Origin: Oehlia diaphana
Lineage: Eukaryota; Glomeromycota; Glomeromycetes; Glomerales; Glomeraceae
Direction of reading: 5' to 3'
Assembly (NCBI GenBank): GCA_003833135.1
Contig: QZLH01000258.1
Span: forward strand, 34,708 to 95,766
Length of the DNA stretch: 61,059 bases
A program made the translations under genes and the position numbers. Under the pieces are notes generated by a model. It had not been told where the DNA came from. It saw nothing but the letters and a program-made list of their open reading frames with translations, and ran no database searches. Of this stretch, positions 1 to 13,172 are shown one piece after another (position 1 is the first letter of the stretch; each line of letters begins with the position of its first letter).

Positions 1-962
1 TTTTATTTATTACTCAATTTATACTGTATTATATAATATAAGATTTGTCAATTTATGTAAAAATAAAAAAACTGTGTTACCTCACCTCATACGTTACTCA
101 ATTTATTACAAAAAATATATTTCGTAAAAATTAATTTTTTTCATAAAATTTTACATATTACTCAATCATTAATCAGTATATTTTCCAATATAATATTTAT
201 TTCTTTATAAAAAAAAAAAAAATTTTAATCAAAAGAAATTTTTTTACTCATTTACTCAATCAAATTTCATAATTTACATTTACATAAATAAAATAAATAG
301 AATAAATTCATGTAAATAAACGGTATAAAAACAAAAAAAAATTTTTTTATCGCATCTTTTATTTGACTGTTCTAATTTCCATAAAGCCATAAAGGTATAA
401 ATGAATAATTACAAAAAGGCATATATCATCAGATGATGTGGCTATAATACAAATATTACATTTATCATAATATAAATTATTTCCAAATATGTAAGTTGTT
501 TACGATATAGTATAATTTTTATATATTATCTATATAAAAAGGAAAAATTCGGATGATGTGGCTTAAATAATTACATATTACATAAATTGATCGCTGGAAA
601 AAAACCTATTTTTGGGAATTTTTTTTTAGAAGCACGAGTAGACTCCTTATTTTTTTATCAGAAAATAACAAAAAAAAATAGATCTTTAGTTAATCAAATC
701 AAAAAAATTTTTTTAAAAAATATGGATCTTTATTCTGGAGTGCAAGAATGATTATTAAAAAAAATCCACTCTCATCATATTTTTTTTAAACTTTAACTTA
801 ATAAAAAAATTTCTTATATTTTAATTAAAACATTTTTTTAATTCTTTTTTTTTAAATTTTTTTAAATTGATTTAAAATAAAAAAAAAATCTCATGTAATT
901 AAAATAAAAATAAAAAAAAATTCATGCCATAAAATTCATACACTTTACAGTTTTTTTTCTTC
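1..962. other. AT-rich stretch without a recognised gene
   Basis: No coding signal was seen. The motif TTACTCAAT recurs several times in the first 260 bases, and the 12-mer GATGATGTGGCT occurs twice in direct orientation (432 and 552). The right edge is the decayed 3' end of the MULE pseudogene. Confidence 0.5.
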
Positions 963-3031
963 ATATTACAGAACATTTTTCATGAGCCATTTTTGGATTA
1001 TAAGTATAATATATACTTTGTTTATTTGATGCTAATCATTGTTTAATAGCTCCTTGAACATGCCAGGCATATAATTGTATCTGTACTTCAGGCCACACTG
1101 TTTGCATGCATTGATTTCTGCAAAATCTTTATCAGTTAAAATAATAGGAAATCTTATTAAATTTCGTTCCTTTAAAGTTTGCATCCAACTAGTAAGTATT
1201 CCTGTTATGTTTCAACCTTTTCCAGCTGAAATCAAAAGATAACTAAGAGGAAATCCAGTACCATCTAATACTCCCATAATAGCATATAATTCCCATTCCA
1301 TACTGTTTATTCCATAAGTTGCATTAATCTCAATCGCATCAAGATTAATTTGAAATAGTTGATAAAATAAATCTGTCAAAAATCCAAGAGCAGGCGTAGA
1401 GGAATTAATATTAACTATAATTTCTTGATTAAATTCAGTTAACAATAATTTTGATGACAATAATTAATCAGAATTATGACAGTATTTTTTATGAATTTCA
1501 ATAGACCACCAATAATGAATTTGTTTAACTATTATATTTTCATAACCCTTAATTTTGTTTTCCTGAATTTGGCACCATATCTCTGGAACAAGACAATTAA
1601 TATTATCTTGAATAAACCTTTGAATTTCTGGTATTATTTTATTATGTACAGGACGTGGATGTAATATTTTGTGAGAATATTTAATGTTAATATAATCCAA
1701 ACTTGATAAAATCTCAATATTTATTGTTCTTTTACAATTATGTCATTTTAAATAAGTAGGAGTATCTCTTTGTTTATCTAATGATGGATGCTTCACTGAT
1801 TGTTTTTCAAGATCAGCCCTGCAATTGCAATAATATGTTAAAAGAAAAGAGTTCTTTTTCTGGTTCTTGATATGATAAACCCATATGTAAGGATGGTCAT
1901 TGGTCCTAGGTCCTACTTGGTCCTGGACCGGTCAGTCCCAGGACTTGTAGGACCAGACCATGGTCTTGCATTTTTTGTGGTGCAGTAGGACCGGTCCTGA
2001 GGACCGACCAGTTCTCATACCAGGCTTTATATAATAAATGATTTTTGTATTAAATAAATCTATTAATCTGATTAAGGTCTTTATAAAATAACATAAAGAC
2101 TGACCAATTCCTAACCAATTAATAATGACAATCACTTTTCCCTACTTGTAGAATTGCCTGTCAAACACAAACTCTAAAAAAGCATTTAAGCGGAATATCT
2201 AGTCATCCAGTGAACATAAAAGGATGAAACCACCACCATTTGAATCACCTCAACGAGACACGTCAAATGGTGTCTAAATCATATTTCTAGGATCGATAGA
2301 TAGCCAGTAATTATTTGTAAAAAACTAAAATGCAATATCATGATTACAAAAAAATATTTTTGCATAAATATAACTAGAATTAAATCGAAAATGATTTTCT
2401 AATAAAGTTCAGGGAAAAAAATTTTTTTATTTGCAAAAAAAAAGAAAAAAGACTGATTGGTCTTAAAAAGATTATGGTCCTTAAAAAGACTATGGTCCTT
2501 AAAAAGACTGATGGTCTTATTATATGTTATACAGGGCCAAAAGACTGTGGTCCTACACTAAGACAGACTGGTCCATCTTTTTATGGTGTAGGACTGTAGG
2601 ACCGTGGTCTTTTAGGACTGATGATCATTTTTACTGTAACCATTACCTTCTGATATAAGAGATACTATATAATGCCCAATTTCACAATTAATATTTTCAA
2701 TATTTTCACTACCATTATTTTCTAAAATCACATTAACTAATGTTGATGAAGGAGAAGATATTGAATTAAATATGGGTTTCAATGTTGATTTATCAACTTC
2801 ATTAGTATTACTTAAAGAAGTCAAGGAATTATACACAGTTTTTGTTATATCTGAATAACTAATTATCACATTAGGATTTTCCTTTGTATTTTTTATTGAA
2901 CGTGATCTTTTAATATTATTTCGGCATTTGTAACATTTTTTCAAAATAACTCCTTTTTCATTTAAAAATTCACAGCTTTCCCAAGTACAATGACATCCTT
3001 TACAAATCTTACTTTGTTGTTGAAGTGACAT
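963..3031 (-). pseudogene. MULE-type transposase pseudogene, split by a later insertion
   Basis: Minus-strand reading from an ATG at 3029-3031 gives a short Cys-rich N terminus (CKGC...C...KKCYKC) that runs open to about 2629. The frame is then cut by a 720-bp element. It resumes at about 1892 with WVYHIKNQKK, then passes through HPRPVHNK and a transposase core (IEINATYG near 1340, LYAIMGVLDGTGFPLSYLL near 1250). It continues with ILTDKDFAEIN and VWPEVQIQLYAWHVQ near 1060, then NPKMAHEKCSV to about 963. The DATY/MGVLDGTG/TDKDFA/WHV series is typical of MULE transposases. Decay seen: a TGA where W is expected (near 1743), several frame changes, a TGA after the WHVQ block, and no 3' end. It is therefore not expected to make an active transposase. 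Confidence 0.75.
1901..2620. mobile_element. 720-bp non-autonomous hAT-like element inserted in the MULE pseudogene
   Basis: Both ends are packed with GGTCCT/AGGACC motifs in direct and inverted orientation (1901-2010 and 2450-2620), as in subterminal repeats of hAT elements. The flanks are ATGGTCAT (1893-1900) and ATGATCAT (2621-2628), an 8-bp near-identical duplication of the size hAT elements make. Removing the element restores continuity of the transposase reading (GNGYSKNDH followed by PYxWVYHIKNQ). No internal ORF was recognised. Class is inferred from target-duplication length and end structure only. Confidence 0.65.
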
Positions 3032-3844
3032 ATTAACAAGTTTTGTTAAAAAAAAAAACTCTTGGAAGAAAGAAAAGGGTATGTGGATACTATCATAAAC
3101 GATCAATAAAAGTTTATATAATCATGATCAACCATGATTGTCACACCAAAAAATAATCATCCGAAGATCATGTGAAACGCGTGTAACGCGGCAAAATCTG
3201 TCCGGCTACCATTTTTTTTATGGTAATGCTGGGGTCGTTTCAGTAATCAGTAGATTATAATATCAATGATGTAATATTTGATTTACTAATTAAGGAAATA
3301 ATTAATTAAGTGAAAAGATATTTACGGAATATTAAATTTGGACAATGAAAAGACTTAGAAAACAAAATACAATAACCTTTTTAGGAATATTTATATGTGA
3401 CGCAGTAATAACTATGATTTTAGATAGGGTTCAATATTGACCTCAGGAAAAGAGATCGTCTTTTGAAAAATTAATTAAAATTATTTATTTTATTAACATA
3501 TATTATTAAACCAAGCATATGATTGTATTTACATTTTATTATTAATAAAGTATTATTTTGTTAATATCTAAGGTGGCAACGTGACTCAACATGGGCTTAG
3601 GTATCACAATAGGTCAGGGGAGATCGGCACACTTTTACTATTAGCTATACGCATTTCTTCAGGGCCGGCACTATGTAATGCTGGTCGGCATTATCCACAA
3701 ATGAAAGTGATCTACATGATTTGGGAACCTTTTTTGTGTATAGCTCGGGTCCTATTATGATATGATAAAATAATGGCTTTTTTATTTAATTCAGAGTATT
3801 TATCAGGCTTATTCAGGAAAAATATATTTAATAAGTGCATTAGC
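3032..3844. other. Intergenic, with a dispersed repeat
   Basis: No gene was recognised. The stretch 3616-3740 (ACTATTAGCTATACGCATTT..., then GGTCGGCATTATC) is recognisably related to 44440-44640, so it is probably one copy of a dispersed repeat. Confidence 0.35.
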
Positions 3845-4700
3845 AAATATTTTGGAATAACTCAAGATCCTATTGCCAAGATATTATTATATTTAAAAAG
3901 AATATTACGTAAGTAATGGCCATTAAAATATTAATTGATTGAAAAACAAAGTTGTGTAAATATGTTATCACACGGTTCCTAGTTAAAATTTGTGATATTT
4001 TTTCTTTGTTCCCACGAGTGGTGTTTATTTAAAAAGATAGGTAAAAAGTCTATAAATTGGAATAATAAGTTTATCATTATTAGTAAAAATAAGTATATTA
4101 AAAGGCGGTACCAGGAGATAAACCAGTTATCTCACGAGTTAATTTTCAAGGATAAAAATATACTCTCAGATATATATAATTCTGAGAATGATTGTGTGAC
4201 AGTTTATGACTCCCTATAAAAAATTTTATCCGTTATTTCTGTAAAAACTCCGTAAAAATGAGCCTTTCATGGATCTATTCACGGAAAATGTAAATAATTT
4301 GATAAATTCCGTGGTATGCTATTTATTCCGGAAATATGAGCCTTTTACGGAAAAAAGACGGAATATAAAAAAACGGATAGACTTTTTTTACAGGGACAGG
4401 TAGGAATGAAATACATGATTTAAAGCTTATAATCAAATATGTGATGGTTTACGACCATCAATTGTTACAAATATACCTGAGGATATATTGAATTAATGAA
4501 AGAATTCTGGCAGCATCTGATCCAACAGGCTACTGATTTATAATAGAGTGTATCGGAGGTTACTATAATCAAAAATCCAACCAAAATTATAAAATAATTT
4601 GATATTGGACTTGTAGCAATAAATAATCCGGGTGAGAGTAGACCTTTAAGTCACATTATTCAATCTGCAATGTCTTCAAACAATCCATCGATAAAATAAT
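3845..4700 (+). pseudogene. Decayed TKL-like kinase relic
   Basis: Short stretches in shifting frames match parts of this window's kinase family in the right order. KYFGITQDPIAK at 3845 corresponds to the YGISQDPxTKxY block before the hinge. ICDGLRPSIVTNIPED, then ELMKEFWQ, at about 4430-4520 correspond to the C-lobe block ICxGLRPxI...LMKxCW. NPTKIIK, then NPGESRPLSHIIQSAMSS, at about 4575-4680 resemble the tail of such kinases. The catalytic loop, DFG and APE regions were not found. A 184-bp MITE interrupts the relic at 4212-4395. Several frameshifts and stops show that it is dead. Confidence 0.55.
4212..4395. mobile_element. 184-bp MITE with CCCTRTAAAAAA ends
   Basis: The left end CCCTATAAAAAATTTTATCC and the right end (reverse complement CCCTGTAAAAAAAGTCTATCC) form imperfect terminal inverted repeats. 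The interior has CCGTAAAAATGAGCC / GGAAAAAAGACGG-like inverted segments. A second family member is at 25383-25508. Confidence 0.6.
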
Positions 4701-7700
4701 ATATTAATGAACAAATATTTTTTTGAAATTTTGAATTTGATAACCGTAAAGTAATGGCAACAAATCTACACACGTGATTGAGAATGATTTGTCAATTTTT
4801 CCATGACATCAAAATAAAACATTCGAAACTTTTTTACCAAAATGTAAAAGTTCACTAAAAAGGAATGTATAATGATAAATTACAAAATACCGTACTTTTC
4901 ATTTTTATTAATCTACAAGTTTTAATAAAATGTTTAACCAATAAACTTTAATACAATGAATATATATATTTTATAGTAATATCTAGCATAAATCTACTTT
5001 CCATACAATTTACCAAACCTGTCTTGCTGTCTATTACAATATGTTAGTTTAATTTATAAAATTTATCATAAAACACTCATTCTAATGTTTCTTGTTTATG
5101 AACTGATCAATATCGTATCATTACTAGTCCATTTTTCAAAACTTTTGTTGAATTATGTTGCATTATACGTATAACTAACATGCCTTTGTTAGTTTATTTT
5201 TAAAAGAATCTGTTTAGATTTACAATTTATAAATGAATCCGGATTAATATAATAGTTAAAACAATGTTGGCACGAAATTAAAAAAAATTGCAATAGAACT
5301 ATAATTTCAGCTAAAGATCATAATCCATGCACGGATTGATCTGATTTTAACCAATTATTGGGCTGGAAGAATAACAAAGGTTTTGGTAAGACAGGAGTGA
5401 CATCTATTCGATGCACATAAATGTTGGTTATATAGATTTTATTTTATAGTAGTTCTGCATCTATGATAAATAAACTTCTAACATTTACCCAAAAAAAAAA
5501 AAATATTTCAACTATTATAAATAATATATGCTAAATTTCAAGAATAACTTAAAATTATATACTGATAATAGTATTTATATTTGGCCATAACTCGTGGATT
5601 ACCTAAAATTACTTCGGCCATTAATTTTAAAGCTGTTAATCTATAACCCATAAGAGGTTCAAATTTCGCAAAGTCCAATTAGAAAATGATCGGCATATAC
5701 TGTATATCAATTATTGCCTAAAGTTAACTTTGGTCATTACATTTTATTTCGCCACTTATGATCGGCATGTGATAATAATTATGTCCGCCCTGTTCCTTTA
5801 TAAAGCACACCATATTTTGGCCAATGTACTAATAAACATATTAGAAAAACCCCCGTTGAAATTACGCTGTAAAATTGAAAATTAATAATTTCACTAAAAG
5901 AAAATCTATTTTTTTCACAAATATTTAAACAATATTTCTAAAAAGAAAAAAAGAAAGAAAAAAAAATAATGTGTTTATCTATTTTATATATATTTCTTAT
6001 ATAGAGTTAAGCATACTGCTTAAGCTTCGAACTATAAATAGCTTAAACACGCGTGATATAAACAAAATCATATAACGGATCCTAGAATTTGATTGGTATT
6101 TACACGCGTGCAGACGAACAGAAAATCTGGTTTGGAGTGTACTTGAAGTGTCCTTTGTTTTAAAGAATTGACCCATGAAGAACTAACCACAAAGAAGAAT
6201 CAACTTACAAAAAAAAAAATATATTCAACCTATAAGGCAAAAAAAAAAAGAATAAAATATAAAATAAAAGAATTTTAAAAAGCATAAAAAAGGGAATAAA
6301 AAAAATTTGAGGGTGACAAAGTTAGGAAAAGGAGGATGATGAATAAAGTTAGAAAAATAAAAAAAAATTTCTTATAAAAAATGAAAATTTTTTTTTTAAA
6401 AAAAGAAAGGGTAGCGAGTGGGGAATGAAAAAATAAAATAAAAAAAAAACAATTTTTTAAAGGGGTGACGAAGATAGAAAATAAAAAGAAAAAACAAACT
6501 TTTAAAAAGAAAGGAGTAGTGGGAGGGAATAAAAAAAAGAGGGTGATAAATAAAGAGAAATAAAAAGTTTTAAAAAGAGAGCGATAAAATAAGAAAAATA
6601 AGAAAAATAAAGGAAAGATCAAAAGCAAGGTTGCTGTATAAAAAAAAAACCAAAAAACGTATCACAACAAAACAATAGACAATCACGTATTCACGTATTA
6701 TAATACGGAATGACGACATTTTACGTATTAAATATATGGAATTATACAGAATCCATAAAAACGTATGTCAAACATATAAAGTGATTTTTTAAGATTTTAT
6801 GATACTTGCAAATTTCGAGTGTGAAAATTTTTGGACTTATTAATATTAACTAATAAAGGTCGATTTATGGGTTAAAATACAATGAAAATTTGAAAAGTAA
6901 TGTATTTTCGAAAGGACGATATAAATAAAACAAATTTTTTCTGTTTATTTTAAAGAACACTGGTAAATTTTATATGACTGGATACTTATCCGGAAAATTT
7001 TCTTTCCTATTTTGAAATAAACTTTAAAACACCTCTTTCTTTTTTTTGGGGACACACTTTGCTTTAATTTAGGATTTTCTTGTTTAGGAACGTGGTAAGT
7101 TTTTTTTACTATGCTTCGCTCTCCCTTTTTAACACTTTTTTTTTATTTCTGGCCTACAATTAAATACATTATATATATATATGTATATTGTTTAAAAACA
7201 CGCAAGTTTTTCATGGTGTTGTATTAATTTATTTTTTCTTTTTTTTTAAATTTTTTTTTTTTTTTTTGATTTTTTACTTAAAAGATGTAAAATTTATGTA
7301 ATGTTAGTCGTTTTGATTTATTATCTGATATTAATCTTTTACAGTGCTTTTTTATATTAAAGAAACTTGATTTTAGAACGCTTATCATTTTTTGTAGTTG
7401 ATAGAGGTTTTCTTGTTTTATTTGGAAATATTAAATAAGTAAAAAAAGAAATAAAAACCTTTATAATAATTTTTTCAAAGTCCTTTTCCATTAAAAATAT
7501 TCAATATGAAGTACAGTGTTAAATGTAGTGCATGTTTTTTATAATATATTTTTCGTGAAGAATATAACAAGTGGTGCACAACATTTGTGGCTAGCTGTGC
7601 CACATTCTGAACCAATCATATTTAAAAGTACAGCCGTAGCCCATAGATAATATAGATAATATTTTTATATTACTTTTTATAATAGAGATAAGTACAGAGG

Positions 7701-9346
7701 AATAAAAGTATTTTCTAACACTAGAAAAAACTATCTAAAATTCGTCTTACCTTTTATTTTCACCCCATATTAAACAATATTATTATTAGTTAATTGTAAG
7801 TCTAAGAATAGTATAGAATTCCATGTTACAAGTATTATGACAACGAACGAATAAGGTCTTTTGCTCAATGACAATAAAAAAAGCCAGAAGTTACATCGCA
7901 CAATAATTCTATGGATTACTTTTTTCAACTTTTTATATCAAAATGTTTTCATAAGACTTTCTCATAATTGTCACTATTTTCGGTTAATTCCATAATATTG
8001 TGGCGTAACGAACCAATACGAAACGCAAAAAATAATGAAAAATGACACAAAAAAAATTTAATAGTTGAGGCTTGTTCTTTATAATAAAACTTAATTTTTG
8101 ATACTTTTTTACCAAAATTTTTTTTAATAGACGCTTTATTAAAATAATATTAAAGCTTGTATAGTAATACCGTTATTATACCCTTTAGTATTGAAACTTT
8201 TTCTTTTGAATCACAATCACAAAAAATCACAAAAATCAACACTGAAGAGGAATAGGAATTACAGTTGAGTATTAGTGATATCAGATATATAATTTCTTAA
8301 TTTTACAATTTAATTCAGAATTTATATATTTACTTGATCATGGAATTAATTATTTAAAGCTTAAAATGGAATATCTTTTAAGGAACAAAAAATCGAGATT
8401 TCCAATCAAGTGATAAAGTGGGCGTTTGGAAATACAATATTTTGCATATTTCTCTGGGGAATATTACTTACATAGTGTCGATCAAATAAATAAACACCTA
8501 TTAGAAAAAAGCATTTCAGACAAACGTTTCACAATCATTCACCGACAATCATTTCACCGACAGGTTCATTTTATAGATATATTTTCGCCAATTTTATATG
8601 AACAATTATAATTAAAGTTAAAATCATTGATTTTAGTTCTTTTTTTTACTTTATTTATGTGGGCTATGTTTAATTTTTTTTTATTTAAGATTTTTAATAA
8701 AATCCTAACGTGTTCGATTCGTTCGATTCTAATAATTATGGCAAATCATAATGTAACAATTATATTTCATTTTTATGTGATCTGAAAAAGTTGCCAGTTG
8801 GAGAAATTCCGATTAAATTCTTTAGATTTATAATTGTAAATACTTTTTATGATTATGTAAAATTCTTTACATTTAAATGACGAAATTACACAAAATAATT
8901 GAATGCATCTGTAATTTCGATTTGTGAAATATGATGTACAGTAGAACAACGTGATCAAAGTTTGCTTACAAAGAATTTGTAAATAAATGTTATACATTTA
9001 ATACGACAGTGATAATGTGCATTAAGGAACTTTTTACCAAATCTATAACTTTTTATTGACAATCTATATTCCGAGGGCGTATTCATGTTCACGTGTGATG
9101 TATTATCATTGTTTAATCGTCGTTTAATAAAATTTGGGACTCGGTTCAAGCCGTATTAACATATATTTTAGCTTTTAAATACAATACTACATTCGTTCTA
9201 TTTGTGTATTTTATGAACTGTTAAAAAAAAAAAGTTAATAAAAAGGCATGTTTTCATTTTTTTTTTTCTTATTTCTGAAAAAAAAAAAATTACCTCTATA
9301 AATAATAAACAAAAAATCTTTCAAGAATCCTTATCACTTTTTTAAA
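4701..9346. other. Long intergenic stretch without a recognised gene
   Basis: No reading frame here looked like protein beyond short AT-rich shadows. About 6240-6640 is a strand-biased purine-rich (A/G) tract. T-rich runs occur at 7140-7270. The last ~150 bases are presumably the promoter of the gene starting at 9347. Confidence 0.4.
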
Positions 9347-10323
9347 ATGTCGTCTCAAAATAAAAACCAATCCCCTCATAAAATTTTTAAAACAACTCAA
9401 GAACCAGATAAACTCTTAGGTGGAACCCGCAAGCAAGCCCGGTACGATATAGTATTCTGTTTACAACTTAAATAATAGAAATATATACATTGATAACGAC
9501 AATAATTATTATTTACGTATATTTTAGCAAAATAAACGAGCTGGAAAATAAAGCTGGACCTGCGAAACCTACGCCTGCTAGCCAATCACGTGATGCTATG
9601 TCGCAAGATAGTAGTAAAGAAAAGGCACCTTCTAACTATATTGAAGGGGCTACCATCTATTATGTAGCACACGAAGATCAAAAACACAATTATAATGATG
9701 GAAAGTCATTTACTCCCATCCCTAATGCTCAAGTGCAAGGAATTTTGGAGGCGCGTGGTAAGTTTGAAATTATTTCGAGCCCAATTTTTTTTTTATTAAA
9801 GAGAAGTTTTTTTTACATTTTTTTTGTAGAGTTTGACTTGCCAAATTCTGAGTTTTTGGACTTGGATGGTAAGAATGGAATGCCATCTTCTAGCCCAACC
9901 TTCTCGCGTTACTGCTTCAATTATTACGCAAAAATTCCATCGATCTTGAATGATCCTCAGACACACGATAATGGGGATAGTCACCAAACTCATGATGAAT
10001 GGCCATCCGACGCCATTCCTAATCCTCAAACGCATGATGAAAGAACATCCACTATCATCTTTAATCCTCAAACATACGGTGGGAGGGTATCCTCTAGCCT
10101 CACCCTCTTGCGTTACTCCTCTAATTATTATGCAAGAATCCCTTCGATTTTGAATGGTCCACAAACTCTTCCATCGTTCCCATGGTTCCTGAATAATCCT
10201 AATGAAAACAATAAAGTTTCTCTTCCTCCTGTTTGTGGTGGTTCGGCATCCCAACAAATTCATTTACATACTCTTGAGCCCATTCATAAACCGGAAGATC
10301 CAGAATTGCCGTTTCGGTTATAA
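9347..10323 (+). CDS. Three-exon gene of unknown function with an internal repeated block
   Basis: Exons 9347-9441, 9528-9757 and 9830-10323 give a 272-aa protein. The ATG at 9347 opens MSSQNKNQSPHK, and intron 1 (GTACG...TTTTAG) joins KQAR to KINELENK in frame. Intron 2 (GTAAGT...TTGTAG, 72 bp) is a multiple of three and has no stop, so intron retention would still give an open frame. The middle contains QTHD-type repeats and a longer duplicated block: SSSPTFSRYCFNYYAKIPSI, followed some 70 residues later by SSSLTLLRYSSNYYARIPSI, each followed by LN(D/G)PQT. The protein is hydrophilic, Pro/Ser/Thr-rich, and has no signal peptide or membrane segment. I do not recognise a family. Coding status is supported by codon texture and clean splice sites. 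Confidence 0.6.
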
Positions 10324-10819
10324 ATAGAATCTTCATTCCTTTCTGTAATTTTGTGAATACAGTAAATACTTAAATTAGCGGATTTTTATTATAAAAAATG
10401 TATATTTTATGATCTAAATTTTCTTTAAAAGATCTGATCTTGCGGATAACCAAAAATAAATTCATATTCGCAACTTCATTAAAAATTTTAATTATCTAAA
10501 AAACATTATGTATGAAAAATCTTTATAAGTTTAAGAATTACAATATAAAATGTATCTTTTGGTCAAAGTTTAGGCCGACAATGTCACAATTTACACGCCC
10601 TTTTTTCGATATAATAATTTAATACCAGGGTACAGTGAGATATAAACTAAAGTTCGACTAATTTTTTTTTTTTTTTTTTTAGCATTTCATTAATTGTTTA
10701 AATCTCACAAGATTATAATTATACAAGATACTTAGGGGGTATTATTAATTAAATTAACAATAACCCTATATATAACTTACTTATCTAAATAACTATTCTA
10801 AATTATTTTGTAAACCCGT

Positions 10820-11400
10820 GCCAAATCGATCCTATTGGTCGATTATCTAGTAAATTATGCATCATTTTTTGTTCTTGTTGCTAATTTTATAATAATATTT
10901 CCTTTTTTTTTGATTTTTATATTATTTGCTTCGATTTTTTGTTTTTATTATTTTCCATACTTCCTAAATCTATATTGTTACTGTCTATATCATTCCCTTC
11001 TATCCTCATTCTCTTGTCTCTTTTCGTTATTCCCTTCTTTCATTCAATCTCTGTAGCCTTCTCGCATCTTTTCATATCTGATACTTATAATTCAAATATT
11101 ACTTTATTCCCTATTTTAGTATTAGTATTAAAGACTCCTCGAAATAATTCCCATTCCCTTGTTCTTGCTAAAAGAATAGTTGAATTTTCAAATAGAATTT
11201 GAGTAAAATTTTTATTTATATCACGGACAATTGACGCTTATATTTCATCTCCTTTTATAATAAAATTTTCTTCAAATGACACTATGGCATTTAAAATCAA
11301 TTCTCTGATCGTAACCTCGTTATATTCACACTCCAAAATATGCCACCAACTTTCAACTTCTTTTTCACATCTTGCACATATATCGGAATCTATCATATCA
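10820..11400 (-). pseudogene. Remnant of a LINE-like reverse transcriptase C terminus
   Basis: Minus-strand reading near 11400-11290 gives MIDSDICARCEKEVESWWHI followed by LECEYNEVTIRELI. This is a CxxC-x8-H-x4-C knuckle like the one at the C-terminal end of non-LTR retrotransposon polyproteins. Decayed sequence follows in which DMKRCEKATEI and KKGITKRDKR (around 11070-11010) can still be read between stops. No polymerase core was seen. The assignment is tentative and based on the knuckle and on recalled resemblance. Confidence 0.4.
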
Positions 11401-13172
11401 CCTTTCTTTTAAACAAGGTATCATAAGTAGGAAGCGTTTTTAGCAAATTTTAATTTTGTAAGCTTGTTCTATCGTGTCGTATTCATTTATTTGCCTGTTA
11501 TTATATTTGTTCTTATTACTTATAAAAAATAAAGGTCTTATTCCAGTCAATATTAGCGTAAAGTTGTCAAATATGTATAATTCATGGAAATTTATCGTAA
11601 AAATCTATAAATGTACATTTTTACATAATTTACACTTAAAACATAGTTATTTAATAAGACGTAAATTCATTCATAAAGTTATAATAAAATAAGTCTTCAA
11701 TTAAAATTTCATTTTTGTATTTTACGTTCATTTTTAATTTTCCCTAACCTATAATCAATATCTTATTCCAATAAAAATTGAACTACTTAACTATTAATCC
11801 TTTCATATTCAGAGTGCAATTTGAACTTTTATCTAGCATAAATTATTCATTATTAAGTTCATATGCTCCATTAACTGATTCTTTACTTTATTTGCTTTTA
11901 CCTCAGTTCTCTAATTAATCTATACTATATTCGGCTGACATGTGACTACGCAAATCTACCTTCATAAATATCGACTGGACGAATCATTTGAATCTCAACT
12001 AACTTTTTCACGTTGTGTAACATGTTCTTCAAACGAAGTATGCGTTTTGAACTGGAGTTGAGCACGAAATAAATTCACAAAAAAATGTTTTTAATATTTC
12101 ACTTTCTACAAATCTTAATTGTTAATTTACTCATTGTAAAAAAAAAATTATATATCATTATAGGAAGAAGAAATTCAAAGAATCAAGTAATGAAAAAAAT
12201 AAACATTATTGGCGTGTGGAAAATCAGTTTTGGACGTCTCTTCTCCCCACTCTTTCTTATTCCACCTTCTTCCTCTTCTTCTTCTCCCCCTCCTCTTATT
12301 TTCTTCTTCCCCTTCTATTTCATATGGGTGCAAAAGTTTTTTATCATGTTTTCGGAGCGCAATTTACCGGATTCGTTTTCAATTCAAATATTAAATTAGA
12401 TTTTTCATATTTGGTTGCGGTAACTGGTTAGCCGCAATAACCGCAACTTCAGTAATCGCTCAAATTAAGGAAATTGCTTACAACTGTTTTATTTCCTCAT
12501 TCTAGAAAATATCAACACAATGGAGCGAGCATCCTCTCGCAAAAATCAAGTTCTTGTTCAATAAACTAACCTTCTAATAAATTATGCAATATTCAATTAA
12601 TAACAAGTAAATTATTAAATAAAGTAATTCATTTTATATAATGTTGTATTTTATATAGCAATAGTTATTATGCAGATACCTAAGATTATGCTTTTAGAAA
12701 AATGTGAAAATAAATTAATAATATAATTATCAAGGGTATACAGTACCTGTTTTGAGTTAAAAAAATATATATATACGGTAAATATATCCATTGATTATGG
12801 TATATGATAATATGATAATCTATCGGTGTACCAATGAGCCAGTGACAAATGTTAAACATTTATTAAACAAGATTGACAATAACTATTATTGCGACATGTG
12901 ATTTCACTGCCCACATTAGATTAATTTTTTTATTTTTTTTTGAAAAAATTTTTATTATTTTTTTTGAAAAAAAAAATTTAATAACAAATAAAATAAAATA
13001 AAATTATTAAAATTATTATAAAGGTGCTTATTTCTTCACAAATATTACAAATATTCAAGAGATATTTTAATAAAATTAATTTAGAGATAGAGTTAAAAGT
13101 CCAAAAGCTTTTTACATGAAGTCTAAATCATATGAAAATTAATCAATAACCTTTTTTGTTTTATAAAGTAGC
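11401..13172. other. Intergenic stretch
   Basis: No supported gene was seen. A polypyrimidine tract rich in CTTCTT and CCCC lies at about 12240-12320. Short ORFs over it (12085-12431) are low-complexity readings and were not accepted. Confidence 0.4.

Noticed and set aside
1..260. Telomere- or satellite-like TTACTCAAT repeats
   Set aside because: Only a few irregularly spaced copies; too weak to call.
6275..6628. 117-aa Phe/Leu-rich minus-strand frame
   Set aside because: Low-complexity reading of a purine-rich tract, with no real amino-acid diversity.
9796..10263. 155-aa minus-strand frame opposite the unknown three-exon gene
   Set aside because: Antisense shadow; the plus strand has start, splice signals and internal protein repeats.
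10835..11202. Hydrophobic plus-strand frames that look like membrane proteins
   Set aside because: They lie opposite the LINE-like remnant and reflect its Lys/Asn/Glu codons read backwards.
12085..12431. Three overlapping plus-strand frames rich in Ser/Pro/Phe
   Set aside because: Produced by a polypyrimidine tract open in several frames.
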